Below are positions 1 through 5,518 of a stretch of DNA of 5,987 bases, one piece after another. The notes under the pieces were generated by a model. It was not told where the DNA came from and searched no databases. It saw only the letters and a program-made list of their open reading frames with translations. Origin of the DNA: Thiotrichaceae bacterium (GTDB taxonomy: Bacteria; Pseudomonadota; Gammaproteobacteria; SZUA-229). The stretch is taken from contig NVWZ01000002.1 of assembly GCA_002746365.1 (NCBI GenBank), positions 86,743-92,729 on the forward strand. The letters are read 5' to 3'. The position numbers and the translations under genes are program-made. The first letter of the stretch is position 1; each line of letters begins with the position of its first letter.

Positions 1-148
1 GCATGCCTAAAAGCCCAAGCACACGTAGTACACCCTGCCTGACAAACAAGCTGGCAACACCCCTGACAGCCCGCTTTTTTACTTCGCCCTGAGGTATATC
101 CTCTTCAACGCTCTCGTGCAGCTTTTTAGTTTTATCTTCTTCCTGCAA
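1..148 (-). CDS. Wzx-type polysaccharide flippase, N-terminal fragment (TTG start)
   Basis: This is the first 49 codons of a protein that runs off the left edge. It would be an inner-membrane flippase moving undecaprenyl-linked repeat units to the periplasm. What is seen: a charged, Lys/Glu-rich cytosolic leader of about 25 residues, then residues resembling KKRAVRGVASLFVRQGVL followed by a hydrophobic stretch (RVLGLLGM) that looks like the start of the first membrane helix. That layout (basic KKAVRG-type motif before helix 1) is typical of the polysaccharide synthesis/transport (MATE-like, MOP) family. The only plausible start is TTG at 148-146: an in-frame TAA lies four codons upstream, no ATG occurs in frame until the window edge, and AAGGA sits 6 nt before the TTG. 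It begins 20 bp after the stop of the UDP-glucuronate epimerase, so co-transcription is likely. The family call is an inference from a short N-terminus plus context. Confidence 0.55.
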   Translation of the reverse strand, partial: MQEEDKTKKLHESVEEDIPQGEVKKRAVRGVASLFVRQGVLRVLGLLGM

Positions 149-154
149 GGTGCA

Positions 155-159
155 TCCTT
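155..159 (-). promoter_or_regulatory. Ribosome binding site deciding the TTG start
   Basis: AAGGA on the minus strand lies 6 nt upstream of TTG (148-146). It supports a non-ATG start for the flippase-like gene. The overlapping ATG at 154-152 is in another frame and meets a stop after seven codons, so it is not the start. Confidence 0.6.
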
Positions 160-168
160 ATACCAGAA

Positions 169-1179
169 TCAATTATAGCCATGATATGTTGTATACCAGT
201 CTACGAATTTTTCTATACCATCTTTCAATGGCGTCGCTGGTTTAAACCCAACTGCATCAACTAGCGCATCAATATTTGCATAGGTGGCAACAACGTCGCC
301 GTCTTGCATGCCCATCATATTTTTTTCAGCTTTTTTGCCTACGGCATTTTCGATAGTTTCGATAAAGTCCATAAGCTGCACGACATCATTATTGCCTATG
401 TTATAAACCCGGTAAGGTGCAAATGAAGTTGCAGGATCAGAATTGTTATTATCATAATCTGGGTTTGGTGTAGCCGTTTTATCAATAACCCTTACTACAC
501 CCTCAACAATATCATCAATGTAAGTAAAATCACGCTTCATTTCACCGTTGTTGAATACATTAATTGCTTCTCCACGAAGGATTGCCCCTGTAAATAATGA
601 TGGTGACATATCAGGTCTACCCCAAGGCCCATAAACCGTAAAAAAGCGCAACCCTGTCGTTGGAATATTATATAAATGGCTATAAGTATGCGCCATTAAC
701 TCGTTAGACTTTTTAGTTGCTGCGTATAAACTAACTTGATGATCAACATTGTCATGGACACTGAATGGCATGTTAGTATTTGCCCCATAAACACTAGAAC
801 TACTCGCATAGGCAAGATGTTCTACACCTGTTTGTCGACAACCTTCGAGTACGTTTACAAAACCTACCAGATTACTATCAACATAAGCATGGGGATTCTC
901 TAGAGAATACCGAACTCCTGCTTGAGCTGCTGAATTAAATACACGCTGAAAACCGTGTGTCTCAAACAATGATTTCATAGCGTCTCGGTCAGCAAGATCC
1001 ATTTCTATAAAAGTAAAGGTATCGAAACCCACTATTAATTTTAGGCGATCATGTTTTAGCTGCACATCATAATAATCGTTTAGATTATCAATACCAACAA
1101 CTTCATCACCTCTTTCCAGTAAAGCTTTGGCGACACTCATGCCAATAAAACCTGCAGCACCTGTTACTAATATTTTCAT
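169..1179 (-). CDS. UDP-glucuronate 4-epimerase (extended SDR family)
   Basis: The enzyme interconverts UDP-glucuronate and UDP-galacturonate in the cytosol, using tightly bound NAD; homologues are called CapI, LspL or Uge. At 336 aa it has the usual length. Seen: the Rossmann motif GAAGFIG at residues 7-13, the family signature DNLNDYYDVQLK at 31-42, AAQAGVRYS at 84-92, the Ser cluster 126-129, the catalytic pair Y152/K156 (YAATK), and FFTVYGPWGRPDMS at 179-192. DNLNDYYD with AAQAGVRYS and YGPWGRPDM separates this subfamily from GalE. The start is supported by AAGG 7 nt before the ATG. It lies 114 bp after ugd, whose product is its substrate, which strengthens the call. Oddity: the usual HLAAQ reads NSAAQ here (N82, S83). 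It ends in TGA, 20 bp before the flippase-like gene. Confidence 0.9.
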   Translation of the reverse strand: MKILVTGAAGFIGMSVAKALLERGDEVVGIDNLNDYYDVQLKHDRLKLIVGFDTFTFIEMDLADRDAMKSLFETHGFQRVFNSAAQAGVRYSLENPHAYVDSNLVGFVNVLEGCRQTGVEHLAYASSSSVYGANTNMPFSVHDNVDHQVSLYAATKKSNELMAHTYSHLYNIPTTGLRFFTVYGPWGRPDMSPSLFTGAILRGEAINVFNNGEMKRDFTYIDDIVEGVVRVIDKTATPNPDYDNNNSDPATSFAPYRVYNIGNNDVVQLMDFIETIENAVGKKAEKNMMGMQDGDVVATYANIDALVDAVGFKPATPLKDGIEKFVDWYTTYHGYN

Positions 1180-1231
1180 TTAGTTACCTTATTTTTAGGG
1201 ATGATATAAAACGATTAATTTTTTTCGTTTT

Positions 1232-1273
1232 GCATCAGTCCCTCACCCTGTCCTTCTCCCTTAGGAAGAAGGA
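1232..1273. repeat. Degenerate CCCTCACCCT / CTCCC-type palindromic repeat
   Basis: The gap between ugd and the epimerase holds a G+C-rich patch in an otherwise AT-rich spacer. A CCCTCACCCTG stretch leads into a hairpin: TCCTTCT (1251-1257) pairs with AGAAGGA (1267-1273), with one C-A mismatch, two more C-G pairs and a TTA loop. It resembles, from memory, the widespread CCCTCACCCTAACCCTCTCCC repeats of proteobacterial intergenic DNA. No T-run follows on the minus strand, so it does not look like an intrinsic terminator for ugd, although it could attenuate or stabilise the transcript. Confidence 0.45.
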
Positions 1274-1293
1274 ATTTTATTTCGTTATATTTA

Positions 1294-2598
1294 TTAGCGG
1301 CCTACACAATAGTATTTAAAGCCTTTTGCTTCGACCGTAGTTTTTTCATATACATTGCGAAGATCCACAAACACATCACCTTTCATCATATTTTTAACCC
1401 TATCTAGATCCAACGCACGATATTGATTCCACTCGGTCATCAATACTACTGCATCTGCATTTTTAAAAGTATCGTAGATTGAATCACAATAATTAATAGT
1501 ATCTGGCAATAAATTCTTAGCTTCTTCGGCTCCTTCAGGGTCATGCGCTTGAATGATTGCCCCCTTATCGACTAAAGCTGGCAAAATTGCAAGTGATGGC
1601 GAATCACGCATATCATCCGTTTCAGGCTTAAAGGTTAAACCTAGTACCGCAATTGTCTTATCTGACTCTGAGCCACCGAGAGCTTCCCTGATTTTTGAAA
1701 CCATTCTGGCTTTTTGTGAAGCATTAACTTCGACAACGGCTTCTACGATTCGACACGATGAACCATGTTCTTGTGCAATACGAATTAGTGCTAGCGTATC
1801 TTTAGGGAAACAAGAACCGCCATAACCTGGGCCCGCATGTAAAAATTTCTTACCAATACGCCCATCTAACCCCATACCTTTAGCAATTGAATGCACATCT
1901 GCTCCTACTTTTTCACACAATTGCGACATTTCATTAATGAAACTAATTTTTGTTGCCAAAAATGCATTTGCAGCATATTTAATTAATTCAGCACTTTCTA
2001 AGTTAGTTACATGAATCGGCGCTTCAATTAAATTGAGGGGTCTATACAGTTCACGTAATAATGCTTCAGCACGTTCTGACTCCACACCTAAAACTACTCT
2101 ATCTGGTCGCATAAAATCGTCCAGTGCTGAGCCTTCTCTTAAAAATTCAGGATTCGATGCAACATCAAAATCTGCATCTGGATTAGCTTTGCTTATAACT
2201 CGATGAACTTGACGTGCAGTACCAACTGGAACGGTAGACTTATCTACAATTACTGTGTAGCCAGTTAAATATTCTGCAAGCTCTTCTGCCGCTGCATACA
2301 CATATTTTAAATCTGCATGGCCATCGCCACGTCTTGTCGGCGTACCCACCGCAATAAACACTAAATCAGCTTCGCTGACTTTGTCTTTTAATTCCGTCGA
2401 GAAACCCAAGCGTCCAGCCTTAATGTTTTTAGCAACGAAATTGCCTAACCCAGGTTCATAAATCGGGATTTCCCCATTAAGAAGAGCGTTTATTTTACTC
2501 TCATCTTTATCTATACAAGTGACATTTGCACCAAATTCTGCAAAACATGCACCAGATACCAGTCCTACATAGCCTGAGCCAATCATTACTACATTCAT
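1294..2598 (-). CDS. ugd: UDP-glucose 6-dehydrogenase
   Basis: A cytosolic enzyme that oxidises UDP-glucose twice with NAD+ to give UDP-glucuronate, precursor of acidic polysaccharides. The 434-aa length fits the family. Seen: N-terminal Rossmann motif GSGYVG at 7-12 with the acidic D30 after the second strand; VGTPT at 84-88; DKSTVPVGT at 119-127; NPEFLREG at 149-156; ELIKYAANAF at 204-213 (K207, N211); the active-site loop GGSCFPKD at 260-267 with catalytic C263 and D267; and the C-terminal domain motif GLTFKPETDDMRDSP at 320-334. The GGSCFPKD loop and YAANAF motif favour Ugd over GDP-mannose dehydrogenase, although a related UDP-sugar dehydrogenase cannot be fully excluded. AGGA lies 6 nt before the ATG. 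The gene ends in two adjacent TAA stops. It lies upstream of the UDP-GlcA epimerase that would use its product, and about 300 bp behind the previous gene, so it may have its own promoter. Confidence 0.95.
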   Translation of the reverse strand: MNVVMIGSGYVGLVSGACFAEFGANVTCIDKDESKINALLNGEIPIYEPGLGNFVAKNIKAGRLGFSTELKDKVSEADLVFIAVGTPTRRGDGHADLKYVYAAAEELAEYLTGYTVIVDKSTVPVGTARQVHRVISKANPDADFDVASNPEFLREGSALDDFMRPDRVVLGVESERAEALLRELYRPLNLIEAPIHVTNLESAELIKYAANAFLATKISFINEMSQLCEKVGADVHSIAKGMGLDGRIGKKFLHAGPGYGGSCFPKDTLALIRIAQEHGSSCRIVEAVVEVNASQKARMVSKIREALGGSESDKTIAVLGLTFKPETDDMRDSPSLAILPALVDKGAIIQAHDPEGAEEAKNLLPDTINYCDSIYDTFKNADAVVLMTEWNQYRALDLDRVKNMMKGDVFVDLRNVYEKTTVEAKGFKYYCVGR

Positions 2599-2617
2599 AT
2601 TTAATCCTAATTATTTC

Positions 2618-2645
2618 TATATATTGTAAAATTTACAAATTTTAA
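2618..2645 (-). promoter_or_regulatory. Possible ugd promoter with a dyad in the spacer
   Basis: On the minus strand TTAAAA (2645-2640) and TATATA (2623-2618) are 16 bp apart, each matching 4 of 6 consensus bases. Between them lies the near-palindrome TTGTAAA-T-TTTACAA (2638-2624), which could be an operator. The -10 box lies about 20 bp before the ATG, so the leader would be very short. The DNA is so AT-rich that chance matches are likely. Confidence 0.25.
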
Positions 2646-2691
2646 TTTTATTGTTAAGCCCGTTTAAACCTCATTACTGGCTTTTTATTTT

Positions 2692-2772
2692 CTAATCAAC
2701 ATCGTGAGAATGGAAATTCTCGGTTGGTGCTCCTGCATATTTCAACGAATCAGTATCCATAACAATATGCAT
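2692..2772 (-). other. Unidentified 26-codon reading frame, possible small ORF or remnant
   Basis: An ATG at 2772-2770 opens a frame of 26 codons ending in TAG. The peptide begins MHIVMDTDSLKYAG and ends NFHSHDVD. I do not recognise it. It has a natural-looking residue mix, but no well-placed ribosome binding site: AGAG is only 2 nt from the ATG and the GGGGG run is about 11 nt away. An in-frame TAG lies six codons upstream. It could be a leader peptide, a vestige of a lost gene between the epimerase and ugd, or chance. Confidence 0.15.
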
Positions 2773-2838
2773 TACTCTAATATCCCCCTACCCACATAAG
2801 CGATAGCCGACGGATTTTATACCCTGCACTACCACAAT

Positions 2839-2869
2839 GTAACAGCCTCAAAATTCTTGAGGCTGTTAC
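2839..2869 (-). terminator. Strong stem-loop 3' of the 310-aa epimerase gene
   Basis: GTAACAGCCTCAA (2839-2851) pairs perfectly with 2857-2869 around a 5-base loop, giving a 13-bp stem that begins 27 bases after the epimerase stop. Position suggests a terminator or a 3'-end stabiliser for the manC-epimerase transcript. Against a classical intrinsic terminator, the minus strand continues ATTGTGG with no T-run. Confidence 0.4.
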
Positions 2870-2896
2870 TCAAAATGACAGCGAATACCAGTAGAG

Positions 2897-3829
2897 TTAA
2901 AGACTCTCACGCAAAAGTTTTAACCCCTGCTTTAAGTCTACCTCTGGACTCCATTGCAATTCAGCCATTGCTTTGTCAATAATAGCGTAGGACTCTTTAA
3001 TATCACCGCGCCTTTCTTCACTATAGTTGACTTTAAAATCCATGTCATAGATATCACTCAACATCTTTAATAAATCGTTTAATGTAATCTTCTTAGCCAT
3101 CGCGATATTAAAGTACTGACCAACCCCCGTCTTCGTCAATACTGCTTTAATATTAGCGTCAACGACATCCCCAACATACACAAAATCACGAACCTGTTCA
3201 CCGTCACCAAAAATAGTTGGCACTTCTTTTTTTCTAAGTTTGTCCGTAAAAATAGATATTACGCCCGAATACGGTGACGATGGATCTTGCTTTGGCCCAT
3301 AAACATTAAAATAACGTAAACAGACTGTTTCTAATCCATAAAGTTTTGTGTACATACCGCACGCAAATTCAGATGCCAATTTATCTACCGCATAAGGCGA
3401 CAAGGTAACCGGGCACATGGTTTCGACTTTAGGTAATGTAGGTTCATCACCATACAATGCTGCACTTGAAGCAAACACAAATCGTTTTACATTATTATTT
3501 CTTGCCGCCTCCAATAAGTACAAGGTACCTTGATAATTAACCGCACTGCTTCCCACCGGATCATTGACTGTTTTAGGCACAGAAGCGACAGCGGCTTTAT
3601 GAAATACCCAGTCAATTCCTTCCATGCATTGATTAACTATTTTTGCGTTACTTATGTCACCTTCGACAATGGTTAACGCTTTATCAGTAGGTAAATTACT
3701 TCTATGGCCTGTAGAAAAGTCGTCTAAAACGACTACCTCATGACCATCTGACAGTAATCGATCAACAATATGTGACCCTATAAAACCAGCTCCGCCCGTT
3801 ACTAATGCTTTCATACCAAATGCTTTCAT
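2897..3829 (-). CDS. NAD-dependent UDP-hexose 4-epimerase (GalE/WbpP-like extended SDR)
   Basis: A cytosolic 310-aa sugar-nucleotide epimerase, probably converting UDP-Glc/UDP-Gal or UDP-GlcNAc/UDP-GalNAc. Seen: NAD-binding GGAGFIG at 12-18; D36/D37 after the second strand; HKAAVASVP at 77-85; FASSAALYG at 119-127; catalytic Y146/K150 (YAVDK); LRYFNVYGPKQDPSSPYSG at 171-189; and FGDGEQVRDFVYVGD at 207-221. The RYFNVYGP-RQDP-SPY style is shared with WbpP/TviC-type UDP-GlcNAc 4-epimerases and related GalE proteins; the sequence alone does not settle the substrate, and a related 4,6-dehydratase is less likely. The first ATG overlaps the manC stop as TAATG, implying translational coupling. A second in-frame ATG at 3814-3812 gives MKALVTGGAGF, the usual family N-terminus, so the true start may be five codons later; neither has a strong ribosome binding site. 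Confidence 0.82.
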   Translation of the reverse strand: MKAFGMKALVTGGAGFIGSHIVDRLLSDGHEVVVLDDFSTGHRSNLPTDKALTIVEGDISNAKIVNQCMEGIDWVFHKAAVASVPKTVNDPVGSSAVNYQGTLYLLEAARNNNVKRFVFASSAALYGDEPTLPKVETMCPVTLSPYAVDKLASEFACGMYTKLYGLETVCLRYFNVYGPKQDPSSPYSGVISIFTDKLRKKEVPTIFGDGEQVRDFVYVGDVVDANIKAVLTKTGVGQYFNIAMAKKITLNDLLKMLSDIYDMDFKVNYSEERRGDIKESYAIIDKAMAELQWSPEVDLKQGLKLLRESL

Positions 3830-5250
3830 TATTTTTTATCTTCTCTTCCGTACACATCATCAAAACGTACTATGTCATCTTCACCAAGATAACTTCCTGT
3901 TTGAACTTCAATTAATTCTAAAGGAATTTTTCCAATATTCTCTAATCGATGCTTGGTGCCTAAAGGTATATAGGTTGATTCATTTTCAGAAAGAATAAAG
4001 ACATCTTCTCCCTTAGTTACTTTTGCTGTGCCATTAACCACAATCCAATGTTCAGAACGATGATGATGTAACTGCAGCGATAATACTGCACCGGGATTAA
4101 CTGTTATTCTTTTTGCCTGGAAACGATCTGAATGATCAATACTCTGATAACAACCCCAGGGTCTACAAACACGTTTATGCAAAGAAACTTCTTCTCTACC
4201 CTCAGTTGATAAGGAGTCCACTATTTCTTTAATATCCTGCACGTGATTTTTATTTGCCACAAGTAGCGCGTCATCGGTATCAACTATAATCAAATCTTCA
4301 ACACCTAACGTGGTCACCAATTTATGCTCAGCACGCACATAACAACCTTTTGTTGCTACGCTCTTTGTATCACCAATCAAAATATTATTATCTTTGTCTT
4401 GTTGACCAATTTCATGAAGTGCTGACCATGATCCCACATCACTCCAACCGATATCTACGGGTATTACAACCGCATTGCTCACTTTCTCCATCACTGCGTA
4501 ATCAATAGAATCACTTGGGCAACTTGCAAACTCGTCGGCTCCGACTCGAATAAAATCCATGTCTTTTTCTGCAACATCGACTGCAGCCTGGCAAGCAGTA
4601 TAAATATGGGGGACAAATTCTTGTAATGCTTTTATATATTCGGTAGCTTTAAACATAAACATGCCACTGTTCCAATAGTAACCACCCTCTTCCAAATATT
4701 TTTTCGCTACATCTAATTCTGGTTTTTCGACAAATTGATCTATCTCTGACACTTCATTGGTAGCGACAGAACTTGCCGATTTTATGTAACCATAACCCGT
4801 TTCGGGTTTATCCGGAACAATACCAAAAGTAACGAACTGGCCATTATTTGTTTGCTGCAAACCTATTTTAATCGCATCATGAAATGCATCGACATTTTTA
4901 ATATCGTGGTCTGCTGGCAATACAAGTAATACCGCATCCTCATTTGTTTGTACTGCATTAATTGCTGCAAGTGCGATAGCAGGCGCAGTATTTCGCCCAA
5001 TTGGCTCCAGGATAATGGCACTCGTGCCGACACTTGTAGAACGTACCTGTTCGGCAACCATAAAACGATATTCTTCATTACAAATAACAACGGTAGGCTC
5101 TAAATCTTCCAAACCTTGCAAACGATTTATCGTGTCTTGCAGAAGCGAGGTCTCATTCAATAAGGGTAGAAGTTGTTTTGGGTGTAGCTTTCTGGATAAT
5201 GGCCACAGGCGCGTGCCTGAGCCACCGGAAAGAACGACTGGCGTTATCAT
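3829..5250 (-). CDS. manC: Mannose-1-phosphate guanylyltransferase / mannose-6-phosphate isomerase (type II PMI)
   Basis: A bifunctional cytosolic enzyme: the C-terminal domain isomerises fructose-6-P to mannose-6-P, and the N-terminal domain joins GTP and mannose-1-P into GDP-mannose. The 473 aa match full-length ManC/AlgA/CpsB proteins. Seen: the pyrophosphorylase signature GGSGTRLWPLSRKLHPKQLL at 9-28 with K25; LPADH at 111-115; GYGYI at 152-156; FVEKP at 173-177; WNSGMF at 193-198; GWSDVGSW at 268-275; then the cupin PMI domain with QLHHHRSEHW at 393-402 (Q393, H395 and E400 as likely metal ligands), YIPLGTKHRLEN with H434, and IEVQTGSYLGEDDIVR at 447-462. AGGA lies 6 nt before the ATG. 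It is the first gene of the minus-strand cluster, behind a TATAAT box and dyad, and overlaps the next gene by one base. A separate phosphomannomutase is needed and is not in the window. Confidence 0.95.
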   Translation of the reverse strand: MITPVVLSGGSGTRLWPLSRKLHPKQLLPLLNETSLLQDTINRLQGLEDLEPTVVICNEEYRFMVAEQVRSTSVGTSAIILEPIGRNTAPAIALAAINAVQTNEDAVLLVLPADHDIKNVDAFHDAIKIGLQQTNNGQFVTFGIVPDKPETGYGYIKSASSVATNEVSEIDQFVEKPELDVAKKYLEEGGYYWNSGMFMFKATEYIKALQEFVPHIYTACQAAVDVAEKDMDFIRVGADEFASCPSDSIDYAVMEKVSNAVVIPVDIGWSDVGSWSALHEIGQQDKDNNILIGDTKSVATKGCYVRAEHKLVTTLGVEDLIIVDTDDALLVANKNHVQDIKEIVDSLSTEGREEVSLHKRVCRPWGCYQSIDHSDRFQAKRITVNPGAVLSLQLHHHRSEHWIVVNGTAKVTKGEDVFILSENESTYIPLGTKHRLENIGKIPLELIEVQTGSYLGEDDIVRFDDVYGREDKK

Positions 5251-5296
5251 CTTAAATCCTGTTTTTAAAAATTAACTATTGCTTTATTAACTGTCT

Positions 5297-5325
5297 ATTA
5301 TAGAGGAGAAATATTACATTTATAT
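5297..5325 (-). promoter_or_regulatory. Probable promoter of the manC operon
   Basis: The minus strand carries a perfect TATAAT at 5302-5297, about 46 bp before the manC ATG, which predicts a leader of roughly 40 nt. No good -35 hexamer stands 16-18 bp upstream (ATATAA at 17 bp is poor), so the promoter may need an activator. The 18-bp dyad at 5313-5330 covers the -35 zone. Confidence 0.5.
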
Positions 5326-5330
5326 GTAAT
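5313..5330. promoter_or_regulatory. Perfect dyad ATTACAT-N4-ATGTAAT, candidate operator
   Basis: Seven-base arms (5313-5319 and 5324-5330) are perfect inverted repeats around TTAT. The centre is about 22 bp upstream of the middle of the manC TATAAT box, on top of the -35 position. This is a typical place for a dimeric helix-turn-helix regulator. The regulator is unknown, and AT-rich DNA makes a chance dyad possible. Confidence 0.4.
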
Positions 5331-5340
5331 AAGTTGCTTA

Positions 5341-5351
5341 TGGTCAGATAA
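5341..5351. repeat. Left 11-bp target-site duplication of the MITE
   Basis: TGGTCAGATAA directly abuts the left terminal inverted repeat and matches TGGTCAAATAA at 5508-5518 in 10 of 11 bases. Confidence 0.7.
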
Positions 5352-5507
5352 GAATGGCACTTACTTAAGCTGGAGTTTTCGTCATTGCGAGCGGTAGCGC
5401 GGCAATCTTCTAGTGTGTACTACCTGCCAGGAAGGGATTGCTTCGTACCTCGCAATGACGAAGTCACTGGAAGATAACTCATTTTCCGCTTAAGTTAAGT
5501 GCCATTC
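5352..5507. mobile_element. 156-bp MITE with terminal inverted repeats
   Basis: The left end GAATGGCACTTACTTAAGC (5352-5370) is the inverted repeat of the right end (5488-5507), which read in reverse is GAATGGCACTTAACTTAAGC; the two differ by one inserted A. The element has no reading frame for a transposase and is bordered by an 11-bp direct repeat with one mismatch. Those traits define a miniature inverted-repeat element moved in trans. An 11-bp duplication fits IS4-type transposases, but the parent family is inferred from duplication length only. The element lies between the manC dyad (11 bp away) and the thioredoxin gene, and could form one long hairpin if transcribed. Confidence 0.75.
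5378..5462. repeat. Nested REP-like GTCATTGCGAG palindrome inside the MITE
   Basis: TTCGTCATTGCGAG (5378-5391) and CTCGCAATGACGAA (5449-5462) are perfect 14-base inverted arms. Pairing resumes further in with GCAATC (5402-5407) against GATTGC (5436-5441), leaving a loop of about 28 bases that itself contains small stems (TAGT/ACTA and CCTG/CAGG). The GTCATTGCGAGC...GCGGCAATC...GATTGCTTCG...CTCGCAATGAC pattern is, from memory, a very common dispersed intergenic repeat in proteobacteria such as Legionella relatives and rickettsiae. Confidence 0.7.
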
Positions 5508-5518
5508 TGGTCAAATAA
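5508..5518. repeat. Right 11-bp target-site duplication of the MITE
   Basis: TGGTCAAATAA follows the right terminal inverted repeat and differs from the left copy (5341-5351) only at the seventh base. Confidence 0.7.

Larger units (their letters stand above)
2599..2896. other. Intergenic gap between the 310-aa epimerase and ugd
   Basis: This 298-base stretch contains no convincing gene. From the epimerase side it holds a 13-bp stem-loop (2839-2869), an unidentified 26-codon minus-strand reading frame (2692-2772), a small GAGAAT-GGAA-ATTCTC hairpin (2706-2721), and a strongly AT-rich stretch before ugd with a possible promoter (2618-2645). Its size contrasts with the tight spacing of manC and the epimerase, which suggests ugd heads a second transcriptional unit or that a gene has been lost here. 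Confidence 0.6.

Noticed and set aside
1553..1825. 90-codon plus-strand frame inside ugd
   Set aside because: It is antisense to the strongly conserved ugd coding region, has no recognisable domain, and is a shadow frame.
2706..2721. GAGAAT-GGAA-ATTCTC hairpin
   Set aside because: A 6-bp AT-rich stem lies inside the possible small ORF; it is short enough to be chance and has no terminator features.
4863..5090. 75-codon minus-strand frame inside manC
   Set aside because: It lies in a shifted frame of the manC nucleotidyltransferase domain; the low-complexity Met/Gln/Leu-rich peptide is a shadow.
5015..5275. 86-codon plus-strand frame antisense to the manC start
   Set aside because: It is opposite the conserved GGSGTRLWPLSR region and has no known protein features.
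5390..5400. AGCGGTAGCGC, resembling the ops/JUMPstart element (GGCGGTAGCGT) recognised by RfaH
   Set aside because: It matches 9 of 11 bases, but it lies on the plus strand, opposite to the polysaccharide operon, upstream of the likely manC start, and is part of the REP-like palindrome.
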